From assembly GCA_937949785.1 (NCBI GenBank), contig CALEDH010000003.1, positions 16,527-80,526 of the forward strand: DNA of 64,000 nucleotides, read 5' to 3'. Position numbers and translations under genes: made by a program. Numbering within the stretch: position 1 is the first letter of the stretch; each line of letters begins with the position of its first letter. The notes below the pieces were generated by a model. That model was not told the origin of the DNA, did not search any database, and saw only the letters and a program-made list of their open reading frames with translations. This DNA is from an uncultured Sulfolobales archaeon (GTDB taxonomy: Archaea; Thermoproteota; Thermoprotei_A; Sulfolobales; NBVN01). This document shows, piece by piece, positions 56,401 to 64,000 of the stretch.

Positions 56401-56594
56401 GCGGTGATATTGGTATGGTCTTAACGTCGGGGGTAACTCCAGATAGGGATTACGAACTTAGAAGACTAGCAGTTGATTTAAACATCCCCCTAATACTAAA
56501 TGCCGGCTTAGCATATGAGCTTTCAAAAGCTATTTGGTGGTATATAGATAAAGGGGGTTTAGATTTAAAGGAGATGTCGGAGTATTGGAATTAA
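53403..56594 (+). CDS. carB: carbamoyl-phosphate synthase large subunit
   Basis: A 1063-residue CarB with two ATP-grasp halves. The first half opens [24 protein letters not shown], the second [24 protein letters not shown], and the C-terminal MGS-like domain ends the protein. Start taken as ATG 53403, overlapping the carA stop by 17 bases; the frame continues to 53361 but would overlap more. Last gene of the argGH-carAB operon. Confidence 0.97.
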   Translation: [1063 protein letters not shown]

Positions 56595-56705
56595 TTAATA
56601 AGTAAGATTACTTAAGACTATATCATAAATTAGTGGGAGTATTAAATAGCTTAATATTAACCGATGATCCTAAATCTTTATTAATTCGAACCTTTACTAA
56701 AGCTT

Positions 56706-59381
56706 TTGGTGTTATTGGTGAGTGGTCACTGGCATTCTCAAACTGTTGATGAGGTACTGCAGAAGATCGGTAGTAGGTTGGAAGGTCTCACCGATAAAGA
56801 GGTTGAGGAAAGGCTCGGTAAATACGGACGTAATGAGTTAGTGGCTAAGAAGAAGAGCCCTATAGAACTCCTAGTAAAGCAATTTGCAAACTTCTTAATA
56901 GGTATACTGTTAGCAGCTACGGTGATTTCATTAATTTTAGGTGAGGTCATAGATGCTGTAGCGATTTTAATAATAGTTATGATAATGGCTATAATGGGTT
57001 TTGTTCAGGAGTTTAGGGCTGAGAAGACTTTAGAGGCTTTGAAGAAGTTGGCAGCACCGACTTGCAGGGTTTTAAGGAATGGTGAGGAGAAGGTTATTGA
57101 TGCAGCTCTCGTAGTTCCTGGGGATATCTTAGTACTTAGTGAGGGTGATAAGGTAGCAGCAGATGCTAGGATCATAGAGTCAGTTAATTTAGAAGTTGAT
57201 GAGGCGTCTCTTACTGGGGAGTCAACCCCTGTCGCTAAGTTAGCCGACATGATGTTACCGCCTGAAACCATAGTAGGCGATAGGAAGAACATGGTCTTTA
57301 TGGGAACATACGTTACTAGGGGTAAGGGGAAAGCATGTGTGGTTGCAACGGGAATGAATACAGAATTCGGTAGGATTACTAAGATGGTTGTTGAGGCTGA
57401 GGAGGAGAAGACACCTCTTGAAGTAGAGTTGGACGAGTTTGGTAAGAGGATAGGTGGGATAATCTTAGGGATATGTGCGATAGTGTTTGTTATGACGTTT
57501 GTACTTCAGCATACCGATATATTAGATGCTTTAATGTTAGCAGTCGCTTTGGGTGTAGCTGCGGTTCCTGAGGGCTTACCAGCAATTGCTACTGCTATTC
57601 TTGCCGTAGGTGCTAGGAGGATGGCGGCTAAGAACGCTTTAGTTAGGAAGTTAGCAGCTGTTGAAGGTTTAGGTGCCTGCAACGTTATATGTAGCGATAA
57701 AACCGGTACGATAACTAAGGCTGAGATGACTGTTAAGGTAGTTAAAATGTTTAACGCTACTTACGAGGTTTCTGGCAGCGGTTTTGAGCCGAAGGGTGAT
57801 TTAAAGCTTGTTGATGGTAACAACAATGAAAATGATGTTAAGTTCTTATTAGAAGCCTTAGCCGCTCACACCTTACAAGATGTTAAGCTAGTATTTGATG
57901 GTAAGGAGTGGAAGGTCTTAGGTTCACCGACTGAAGGAGCTGCATTGGTACTCGCATATAAAGGTTTAGGTGAAGAAAACGTTAGGCTGTCTTTAGAGAA
58001 GTATAAGTTTGTTAAGTCATTTACGTTCGACAGGTTTAGGAAGAGGAAGACAACAATCCATGAATTCGGCGGTAAGTACTTGGCGATTTCTTCAGGAGCA
58101 CCTGAAATGTTATTAGATATCTCAGATAAGGTTATGAATAATGGTTCTGAGGATGATTTAGATGTTGAAGTTAAGAAGGAAATCATCGATGATATTACTG
58201 AGTTAGCTTCAATCGGTTATAGGACTTTTGGTGTTGCTTACAGAGTGTTAGACCACGTATATGAGTCGGTGGAGGATGTCGAGAAAGATTTAACGTTTAT
58301 GGCTGTTCTAGGTATTATTGACCCGCCTAGGGAGGGTGTTAAAGAAGCTATAGAGACTTGTAGGAAGGCTGGTATTAAGGTCGTGATGGTTACAGGAGAT
58401 CATAAATTAACTGCTATAGCTGTTGGTGGAATGATAGGGTTGAAGGCCGGTGAGGAGAACGTGCTTGAGGGTAGACAGTTAGAAGCTATGAGTGATGAAG
58501 AGTTTGCTAAGGTGGTGGATAATGTAGATATTTACGCTAGGGTAACACCAGAGCATAAGGCCAGGATAGTTAAGATGTTAAAGAGTAAAGGTTATAGAGT
58601 AGCTATGACTGGTGATGGTGTTAACGATGCACCGGCACTCAAGATGGCTGATATAGGTGTTGCGATGGGTATTAAGGGAACCGAGGTTGCTAAGGAGGCT
58701 TCCCAGCTGGTGTTGTTAGACGATAACTTCGTCACCATAGTTGAGGCAGTTAAGGAGGGTAGGATTATCTTCGAAAACCTTAAGAAACCAATTAATTACT
58801 TACTTACATGTAATTTAGGTGAGGTTGCAGCAGTATTCGGAGCTGAGATTGTGGGACTTCCACCAATTTTAAGACCTATACATCTGCTGTGGATTAACGT
58901 TACGACAGACGCTCTTCCAGCAATAGCGTTAGGCTTCGAACCGCCTGAACCTAAAATACTTGAAAGACCTCCTAGATCAGCTAAGGAGAGATTTATTACT
59001 AGGAGGAAGCTTACGTACTACGTGGTTATGGGTAGTATATTGGGTGCTATGGTCATAATGCTATTCTACAGTACGTTAGGTTACGGGCTTAGGTTAGCTC
59101 AGACAGTAGCTTTTACGACCTTAGTGCTCTCAGAGTTCGGTCGAGCTATAGCGTCTAGGAGTGAGGGTATTAGCGTGTTGAGACTGCCTTGGAATAAGTG
59201 GTTACTTCCAGCATTGATAATATCTCTGATACTTCAACTCTTAGTAATCTACACACCGATTGGCGTTGCATTTTCAGCTGAGCCGATACCCTTAGACCTA
59301 TATCTCTATATGGCAGTGGTTCCTATAGTCATGATAATGATTGATGAGGTGAGGAAGGCTCTTAGAATAGGGATAACTTAG
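56706..59381 (+). CDS. P-type cation-transporting ATPase, Ca-ATPase-like
   Basis: An 891-residue P2-type ATPase. The phosphorylation motif CSDKTGTITK, the dephosphorylation loop LTGESTP, the nucleotide domain and MTGDGVNDAPALK are all present. Membrane segment 4 has PEGLPAIATAIL and segment 6 NVTTDALPAIALGFEPPEP, pointing to the SERCA/PMR1 calcium or manganese group. The C-terminus ends with four hydrophobic segments. Ion specificity is inferred. Start TTG 56706 or one of the next GTG/TTG codons. Confidence 0.93.
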   Translation: MVLLVSGHWHSQTVDEVLQKIGSRLEGLTDKEVEERLGKYGRNELVAKKKSPIELLVKQFANFLIGILLAATVISLILGEVIDAVAILIIVMIMAIMGFVQEFRAEKTLEALKKLAAPTCRVLRNGEEKVIDAALVVPGDILVLSEGDKVAADARIIESVNLEVDEASLTGESTPVAKLADMMLPPETIVGDRKNMVFMGTYVTRGKGKACVVATGMNTEFGRITKMVVEAEEEKTPLEVELDEFGKRIGGIILGICAIVFVMTFVLQHTDILDALMLAVALGVAAVPEGLPAIATAILAVGARRMAAKNALVRKLAAVEGLGACNVICSDKTGTITKAEMTVKVVKMFNATYEVSGSGFEPKGDLKLVDGNNNENDVKFLLEALAAHTLQDVKLVFDGKEWKVLGSPTEGAALVLAYKGLGEENVRLSLEKYKFVKSFTFDRFRKRKTTIHEFGGKYLAISSGAPEMLLDISDKVMNNGSEDDLDVEVKKEIIDDITELASIGYRTFGVAYRVLDHVYESVEDVEKDLTFMAVLGIIDPPREGVKEAIETCRKAGIKVVMVTGDHKLTAIAVGGMIGLKAGEENVLEGRQLEAMSDEEFAKVVDNVDIYARVTPEHKARIVKMLKSKGYRVAMTGDGVNDAPALKMADIGVAMGIKGTEVAKEASQLVLLDDNFVTIVEAVKEGRIIFENLKKPINYLLTCNLGEVAAVFGAEIVGLPPILRPIHLLWINVTTDALPAIALGFEPPEPKILERPPRSAKERFITRRKLTYYVVMGSILGAMVIMLFYSTLGYGLRLAQTVAFTTLVLSEFGRAIASRSEGISVLRLPWNKWLLPALIISLILQLLVIYTPIGVAFSAEPIPLDLYLYMAVVPIVMIMIDEVRKALRIGIT

Positions 59382-59419
59382 GGTTTATCAAATGATTTCT
59401 AGACAACTATTATACTTCG

Positions 59420-59893
59420 GTGAAAGAGTTGAGTGAGGAGGTCGTTAAGTATGTAAGGGAGAATGAGTTAAGGGCTCAGGTACTTGAATTTAAAGATACT
59501 GTTGAATCTGTTTACAAAGCTTCTAAACTAACTAACGAACCAAGTGAGAGGGTTGTGAAAACCATGTTAGTAAAGACTAAAAACGATGAGTACCTATCCC
59601 TCATCATTAGAGGTGATAGGAGGATTGATAACAGCAAGTTGAATACGTACTTAGGGTGTGAAGCTAAGTTAGCTACGGCGGACGAAATTTTAAAAGTTCT
59701 TAAAGTCCCTCCAGGCGCTGTAAGTCCGCTGTCGAGAAGTGTTTTAAAGCTTCGTAGGATAGTTGACCCTAAGATCCTTGAGGAAGAATATGTGATATGT
59801 GGTGGAGGCAGTTTAAATACCTTAGTTAAGATAGTTACTGAGGATTTGGTTAAATCTTTAAATAACCCTGAGATAGTGGATGTGTTTAAGTAG
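59420..59893 (+). CDS. YbaK/ProX-type aminoacyl-tRNA deacylase-like protein
   Basis: A 157-residue editing-domain protein that clears mis-charged tRNA. The Lys-bearing ERVVKTMLVKTKNDEYLSLIIRGDRRID and the PGAVSPLS segment plus CGGGSLNTLVKI ending are family-typical. Which amino acid is removed is unknown. Its 3' end overlaps the convergent radical SAM gene by eight bases. Confidence 0.88.
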   Translation: MKELSEEVVKYVRENELRAQVLEFKDTVESVYKASKLTNEPSERVVKTMLVKTKNDEYLSLIIRGDRRIDNSKLNTYLGCEAKLATADEILKVLKVPPGAVSPLSRSVLKLRRIVDPKILEEEYVICGGGSLNTLVKIVTEDLVKSLNNPEIVDVFK

Positions 59894-60701
59894 ACGCATT
59901 AAATGCTGGAAGGCACTTCACATAATATTTTTTACATAGATTCCTAACAAGCTCACTGATTTTCTTGAAGTAGTTAGGGTCAACGCTTAAACCTATAACC
60001 TCGTTAACGTCTACTTTTAACCTCCACTTCATCCTCATATTGTAGCTCATTAACGGTTTAACGTTCATCTTATCATATATGATGTACGAGTTTATTGATG
60101 AGGCAAACTCGACTACCTCCTCAATTATTTCTTCATATTCGTTTATCAACGGTATTATCGGGCCTAAGAAGATCCATGTATCTATGTCATGTTCAGCAAT
60201 CTCATAAGCAGCCTTCGCCCTCTGGGTGGGTGGAGGTGCGTTCGGCTCTATCTCCCTAGCTAAGTTATCTCTTAGGGTTGTTATGGTAAAACCTACGTCA
60301 AAATTCTTAGCTTTTATTAAGTCTAAGTCTCTTAGAATTAATGGGGATTTAGTCTGTATTGATATTCTAAAGCCTTGTTGTGAGAGCATCCTAATAGAGT
60401 CCCTCGTAATTTCTTCATCCCTTTCAATCGGTTGGTATGGGTCCGTTATAGTTGATATTCCGACAACGCCCGGTTTTAACCGTCTAACTTCCTCCCTTAA
60501 AACATCAACAACGTTTTCCTTGACGAGTACTACAGACCCCCACCTATATGATACTTCCCTATACCTCTTACAGAGGTCGGGGGCATAGCAGTAAATACAT
60601 CCATGTGCGCACCCTACGTAGGGGTTGAAGGCATATCTTATATCTGGTAGTTTAGATGTAGATAATGCTGACCTAACTTTAATGTATGAGTACTTAATCA
60701 T
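59886..60701 (-). CDS. SPL/Rv2578c-like radical SAM protein
   Basis: A 271-residue radical SAM protein with the cluster motif GCAHGCIYCYAPDLCKRYRE (CxxxCxYC) near residue 30, the mark of the spore-photoproduct-lyase-like COG1533 family. The TDPYQPIERD segment also fits. Reaction unknown; DNA-repair or other roles are possible. Upstream on the same strand, six bases away, is Nre. Confidence 0.9.
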   Translation of the reverse strand: MIKYSYIKVRSALSTSKLPDIRYAFNPYVGCAHGCIYCYAPDLCKRYREVSYRWGSVVLVKENVVDVLREEVRRLKPGVVGISTITDPYQPIERDEEITRDSIRMLSQQGFRISIQTKSPLILRDLDLIKAKNFDVGFTITTLRDNLAREIEPNAPPPTQRAKAAYEIAEHDIDTWIFLGPIIPLINEYEEIIEEVVEFASSINSYIIYDKMNVKPLMSYNMRMKWRLKVDVNEVIGLSVDPNYFKKISELVRNLCKKYYVKCLPAFNAST

Positions 60702-60707
60702 CGAAGG

Positions 60708-61937
60708 TCAGCTTAGGTATTTATCTATGCTTTCCTGCTTAAGTATAATCCTCATTATGTATGACTTCTTAATCCAAGTATCGATAGGAATTCTAGAATA
60801 TTTGAAGTCTCTTAAGTAGTTGATTAGATCTTCAATTGACTTGAAGACCTCCGGCTTTTCTTTAAACATTGCTCTTACATTCTCTCTAACAAACCAAACA
60901 CCTATAGGTAGATCAAAACCCTCGTAAATTTCCCTCCAAAGTATTACCGTAGCCTGCCTCTTCATTTTTAAGAGGGCCTCAGCACTGGCTAATCTAGATG
61001 CGTAATAACAACCGCCGATTTCTGGATACTTATCTCTACCTCTGAACCCCTCATAATCACCCTCAACCTCAGCGTTCACCCCGAATCTATTCCACGTACT
61101 TCCTGGAAACCACGCCTCTATCCACTCAAAGCTCCAAGCCCTAGGTACCAATATACCTATGTATAAATTACTCATAAAACTCCTGACGTAGAGCATATAC
61201 GAACTTATTATTGGTAACTTCTTAACCTGACTTACTAGGTAGTCAGATATTATAGAATCTATAGCTGTGATAGACCACCTGGTCGGTACTAACCTTCTAG
61301 ACCTCACCGTTCCTAAACCACCAACGCTGAATAACTTCTGAATCGCTGAGATAGGAACATCGCTATTGTAAAGTCTTACAGCCCCTTTAGACGCCCTCAA
61401 ATCCGTATCATAGAACACCTTCTCAAGTCTCTTATCGCTTAGCAGATTACCAACAATTTTAAAGTCTTTTAGAGGTGCTGAAGGCCCTTGAGGCGGTAGG
61501 TATTCATCGAGGTAAATCTTAGGTTTAGGCTTTTTTTCAAACGTTAACTCTATATCTACTGGACGTAACGTGAGAGCTAATTCTTGGAGGTGTGATACAT
61601 GTTTACTATTTAAACTACTTATACTGGTTATGTAGGTACCTCTTATCAGTGAGTACCTAAACCCTAAAATTTCGTTCAACGACATGTTAAGCCACATCTC
61701 AGGTAAGTCATATATAGACGTATCCCCGACCTCCGGAGGTATGGCAGGGCCTACTCTTACATACGGATATCCATACCTACCTATAAATAGTGAAGGCGGT
61801 GACGACCCGTAAATATCAGTGTTATCTATCCTTAACTCACTGGCTAATATCTTAACGATTACTGGGCAGTAGGGCAGTCCACATAAATTCCTCCCACCCC
61901 TACACCTTACACACAGCTCCCCGTTAAGAGCATGCAT
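60708..61937 (-). CDS. nre: Nre-family DNA repair protein
   Basis: A 409-residue Nre protein, an archaeal family linked to DNA repair. N-terminal Cys-rich CVRCRGGRNLCGLPYCP may bind a metal. The family core PSLFIGRYGYPYVRVGPAIPPE, FGSTWNRFGVNAEVEGDYEG (read as FPGSTWNRFGV) and RGRDKYPEIGGCYYASRLA are clear. The C-terminus ends QESIDKYL, which fits a PCNA-interacting PIP box, as described for NreA. Six bases from the SPL-like gene downstream, so probably one operon. Confidence 0.93.
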   Translation of the reverse strand: MHALNGELCVRCRGGRNLCGLPYCPVIVKILASELRIDNTDIYGSSPPSLFIGRYGYPYVRVGPAIPPEVGDTSIYDLPEMWLNMSLNEILGFRYSLIRGTYITSISSLNSKHVSHLQELALTLRPVDIELTFEKKPKPKIYLDEYLPPQGPSAPLKDFKIVGNLLSDKRLEKVFYDTDLRASKGAVRLYNSDVPISAIQKLFSVGGLGTVRSRRLVPTRWSITAIDSIISDYLVSQVKKLPIISSYMLYVRSFMSNLYIGILVPRAWSFEWIEAWFPGSTWNRFGVNAEVEGDYEGFRGRDKYPEIGGCYYASRLASAEALLKMKRQATVILWREIYEGFDLPIGVWFVRENVRAMFKEKPEVFKSIEDLINYLRDFKYSRIPIDTWIKKSYIMRIILKQESIDKYLS

Positions 61938-62306
61938 AGGCAGTCAATCCCTTACCTAAGACTCACTGTAATATACGCTAATGTACGTATAAAATTAGCT
62001 ATCATTACTGTCGAAAGGAATCCCTAAAACTATGCGGATTCTTAAGACTACGCCGTGGGCAGCGGTTTTGTGGTTGGGGGGCTTAAGTAGGTAGTGTTTA
62101 TGGGGTTTGGATGTGGTGGTTTTAGGTTTTGAGGGCTGCTTAATGTTGTGGGGAAGACCCATACTCAGAACCTCTGTATGACGACAAGCATTAATACTCT
62201 GTTATATCTATAAGTGTTTAAATGGACGTGGTAAGAGAGTTTAAACCACTTGTAATCAGGTTCTGCTGTAAGGGGTCTTGCTGTAGATAGTAAGGTTTTT
62301 AATTCT
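61938..62306. other. intergenic stretch holding a degenerate repeat copy
   Basis: No gene recognised. It contains the shortened repeat copy C (62067-62108). The rest shows no tRNA, guide RNA or frame that I trust. Confidence 0.35.
62067..62108 (+). repeat. dispersed G+T-rich repeat, degenerate copy C
   Basis: TTTTGTGGTTGGGGGG ... TAGGTAGTGTTTATGGGG aligns to copies A and B with two gaps and mismatches in the middle; the TAGGTAGTGTT core is exact. Intergenic, between Nre and the Fe-S gene. Confidence 0.45.
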
Positions 62307-63080
62307 ATGCTTATTATTATTTCGCGTGGTGAAACGTTGTATATAAATCCAGATAGATGTGTAGCCTGCACGCACTGCGTTCCTTACTGTCCTACAGGTG
62401 CTATTCAAATAGTGAGTGAGGGTGGGAGGAACTATGCTAAGGTAGATGATGATAGATGTGTTGAGTGTTGGATATGTTATAGAGTTGCTAGATGTCCTAA
62501 AGATGCTATAGAGCCTACACCGCCGGAGAAGATGCCGTTTGTAAGGAGGTTGAAGTTCTTCTTCGCATCAGCAACTGCTGTCTGGCCTGAAACAGGTATG
62601 GCAGGCAGAGGCACTGAGGAGATGAAGACTAATGACGTTACTGGTAGGTTTAGATTTGGTGAGATAGGATTTGCGTTAGATATGGGTAGACCTACTGGTG
62701 TAGGTGTGAGGGTATCTGATGTAGAGAAAGTATGTAAAGCAATAGCGCCGTACGTAACATTCGAGATCGAGAACCCGGTCACCAAATTACTGATAGACCC
62801 GAAGACCGGTGAGGTTCGGAACCCTGAACTACGTAACGTATACTTACTCTCAGCGGTTGTTGAGGCTAAGACATCTAAAGAATTAGCGCCAAAAGTTCTA
62901 GAAATAGTTAGAGATGTGAGTAAGGAGGTAAATACGGTAATATCTGTTGGACTAGTAAGCCGTGTAAAACCTGACGGCGAGCCAGAAGCTTATGAAGTGC
63001 TTAGGCAGGTCGGTATTGAGGCTAAGCCTAATATGAAAGTTAATATAGGGTTAGGAAAACCATTTGTTGGGTGGGAGTAA
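62307..63080 (+). CDS. two-cluster ferredoxin-domain protein of unknown function
   Basis: A 257-residue protein. Residues 18-70 hold two 4Fe-4S motifs: CVACTHCVPYCP, and CVECWICYRVARCP with an extra residue before the last Cys. The C-terminal 180 residues form a separate domain with MGRPTGVGVRVSDVEKVCKAIAPYV and VNTVISVGLVSRVKP, which I do not recognise. It overlaps the next gene in a TAATG arrangement, so the pair are translated together. An electron-transfer step coupled to an unknown catalytic domain is the simplest reading. Confidence 0.75.
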   Translation: MLIIISRGETLYINPDRCVACTHCVPYCPTGAIQIVSEGGRNYAKVDDDRCVECWICYRVARCPKDAIEPTPPEKMPFVRRLKFFFASATAVWPETGMAGRGTEEMKTNDVTGRFRFGEIGFALDMGRPTGVGVRVSDVEKVCKAIAPYVTFEIENPVTKLLIDPKTGEVRNPELRNVYLLSAVVEAKTSKELAPKVLEIVRDVSKEVNTVISVGLVSRVKPDGEPEAYEVLRQVGIEAKPNMKVNIGLGKPFVGWE

Positions 63081-63709
63081 TGACACACACACTTCATAGG
63101 CAAGGTACGTATGAAGAGCTAAAGGAAGACTTCGTAGTTTTAGTGATGTCTGCTAAAGGGTTTAACGATCCAGGAGCTGCTCCAAAGCTAGGTGAGGCCC
63201 TCAAGATAATATCTAAGTACGGCCCGGTAAACATAGGTGATATGACTCAGGGAAGCATGTATAGAGCAGGATTTAGAATAAAACCTGTTGAGAGATTACT
63301 TAAAGGCGGGCATGACAGGTCGATATACCACGGCGTCTTTACAGACTTAGAGGCAGTTAAGAAAGTTGTAGACGAATTGAAGGCAGCTGATTTAGGGATG
63401 TCGGTAGTTATTAGCGGTCTCTACGACGAGGTTAAAAATATAATAAGACCTCATACAGTTAACTTATTCCTCGGGATTTGGGGGAAAACCGAGCTACTGC
63501 CTAAGCATGAGGAAGTACTTAAAATATGTACGATGTGCGGACATCAATTCGTATCAAGAAACTTAGTAATGAAGTTAGCTCAGGATGTTAAGAGAGGTAG
63601 GATATCCCCTGAGGAGGCAGCTGAGGTAATGGCGTCATGTTGTAGCTGCGGTATCTTCAACCCGGTAAGAGCTGTAAAGCTAGTAAAACAGTTAGTTCAG
63701 AAACTGTAA
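63080..63709 (+). CDS. Cys-rich protein, partner of the Fe-S gene
   Basis: A 209-residue protein from ATG 63080, overlapping the upstream stop (TAATG) and preceded by GGGAG; the frame is open to 63071 but that start is less likely. The first 140 residues look like an alpha/beta domain (VLVMSAKGFNDPGAAPKLGEAL; VERLLKGGHDRSIYHG). The C-terminus has CTMCGH and CCSCGIF separated by about 30 residues, which could bind a metal or Fe-S cluster. Family not recognised. Confidence 0.7.
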   Translation: MTHTLHRQGTYEELKEDFVVLVMSAKGFNDPGAAPKLGEALKIISKYGPVNIGDMTQGSMYRAGFRIKPVERLLKGGHDRSIYHGVFTDLEAVKKVVDELKAADLGMSVVISGLYDEVKNIIRPHTVNLFLGIWGKTELLPKHEEVLKICTMCGHQFVSRNLVMKLAQDVKRGRISPEEAAEVMASCCSCGIFNPVRAVKLVKQLVQKL

Positions 63710-63800
63710 GCAGTCGCATAAGATTTCTACGGATTTTTTTCCCCTTCAAAATCAAAAATCACGTCATTAAGATTTAAAATGGTTGAGTATATCTAAGTCT

Positions 63801-63806
63801 AGGTGG
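63801..63806 (+). promoter_or_regulatory. ribosome binding site deciding the GTG 63812 start
   Basis: AGGTGG lies five bases upstream of GTG 63812, the only plausible start of the secreted protein running off the window. Confidence 0.6.
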
Positions 63807-63811
63807 TTATT

Positions 63812-64000
63812 GTGAGCGCCCAGAAGTCTTTAGTAGGTATATTAGCGGTTTTAATCATTGTTGCTGGTGTTGGTGGTTATTTCGCAGGTTCTTCAGCAGT
63901 ACCACCGCCTAAGACCGTGACATCAGTAATCACTCAAACCACTACTACTGTCGTAGCAGCTGCTACAGTAACTACTACCATCACAACCACACTCCCACCT
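63812..64000 (+). CDS. secreted or lipoprotein-like protein, partial at the window end
   Basis: Only the first 63 codons are present. They encode a short basic start, a hydrophobic segment (LVGILAVLIIVAGVGGYFAG) and a Pro/Thr-rich stretch (TVTSVITQTTTTVV and more). Archaeal ABC-transporter substrate-binding proteins and other surface proteins often have such a Thr-rich linker after their membrane anchor. The domain that would decide is outside the window. Confidence 0.65.
   Translation, partial: MSAQKSLVGILAVLIIVAGVGGYFAGSSAVPPPKTVTSVITQTTTTVVAAATVTTTITTTLPP

Noticed and set aside
62165..62371. Minus-strand frame upstream of the Fe-S gene.
   Set aside because: Overlaps the start of the Fe-S gene antisense and has no protein-like pattern or binding site.

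Overview
The window is archaeal chromosome, most likely from a thermophilic member of the Thermoproteota (crenarchaeal side). Evidence: an exosome/proteasome superoperon (psmA, SBDS, rrp4, rrp41, rrp42, eL43, Brix, pcc1), EF-2 with a diphthamide-type His, prefoldin beta, an AGOG-type 8-oxoguanine glycosylase, a short XPF nuclease without a helicase domain, Nre, the archaeal HMG-CoA synthase/thiolase/DUF35 trio, ThiDN, TATA-like boxes close to start codons, GGTG-type ribosome binding sites, and tRNA genes with archaeal bulge-helix-bulge introns. I cannot name the genus.

Layout. 0-3 kb: archaemetzincin, iron-dependent alcohol dehydrogenase and an FAH-family hydrolase, all on minus. 3-8.8 kb: an orphan ABC ATPase, a truncated TFS-like zinc ribbon, a dihydropteroate-synthase-like protein, an MGMT, a radical SAM protein and tRNA-Leu(CAG). 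9.3-12.1 kb: mevalonate-entry operon. 12.2-17.6 kb: small proteins (VTT membrane protein, ZPR1, Hsp20, RHH, zinc fingers) and a decayed mobile-looking element. 17.6-20.5 kb: B12-type radical SAM protein and a PLP aminotransferase. 20.5-26.3 kb: a complete 2-oxoacid dehydrogenase operon whose E2 is split into a free lipoyl protein and a catalytic-only protein, followed by thiamine-phosphate synthase ThiDN. 26.3-29.8 kb: SDR, a second Fe-ADH, a frameshifted ABC ATPase and a dispersed repeat. 29.8-31.9 kb: an orphan DNA methyltransferase beside tRNA-Ser(GCT), and a RIO/Bud32-like kinase. 32-38 kb: EF-2, AGOG, RHH proteins, a metallo-beta-lactamase-fold hydrolase, a RAM-domain protein and an HDAC/AcuC-like protein. 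38.4-46.6 kb: XPF, DHH, DUF3194 and prefoldin beta, then acdB in the opposite orientation, then the exosome/proteasome block. 46.7-49.6 kb: DUF1152 protein, a multi-intron initiator tRNA-Met, an endonuclease IV-like protein and an ACT protein. 49.6-56.6 kb: argG-argH-carA-carB. 56.7-64 kb: P-type Ca-ATPase-like pump, YbaK-type deacylase, SPL-like radical SAM protein, Nre, an uncharacterised Fe-S gene pair and the start of a secreted protein.

Functional links. The E1/lipoyl/E2/E3 operon ends with a gene making the thiamine precursor needed by E1. The arg and car genes supply carbamoyl phosphate and arginine. XPF, AGOG, MGMT, endonuclease IV-like and Nre proteins form a dispersed DNA-repair set.

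Most unusual items: the split E2 with a stand-alone lipoyl protein, the initiator tRNA gene with at least three introns, an Fe-ADH whose conserved N-terminus has no standard start codon, a thiolase that seems to lack its nucleophilic Cys, two families of dispersed non-coding repeats (one apparently a long/short pair of a decayed element), and the uncharacterised Fe-S pair at the right edge.
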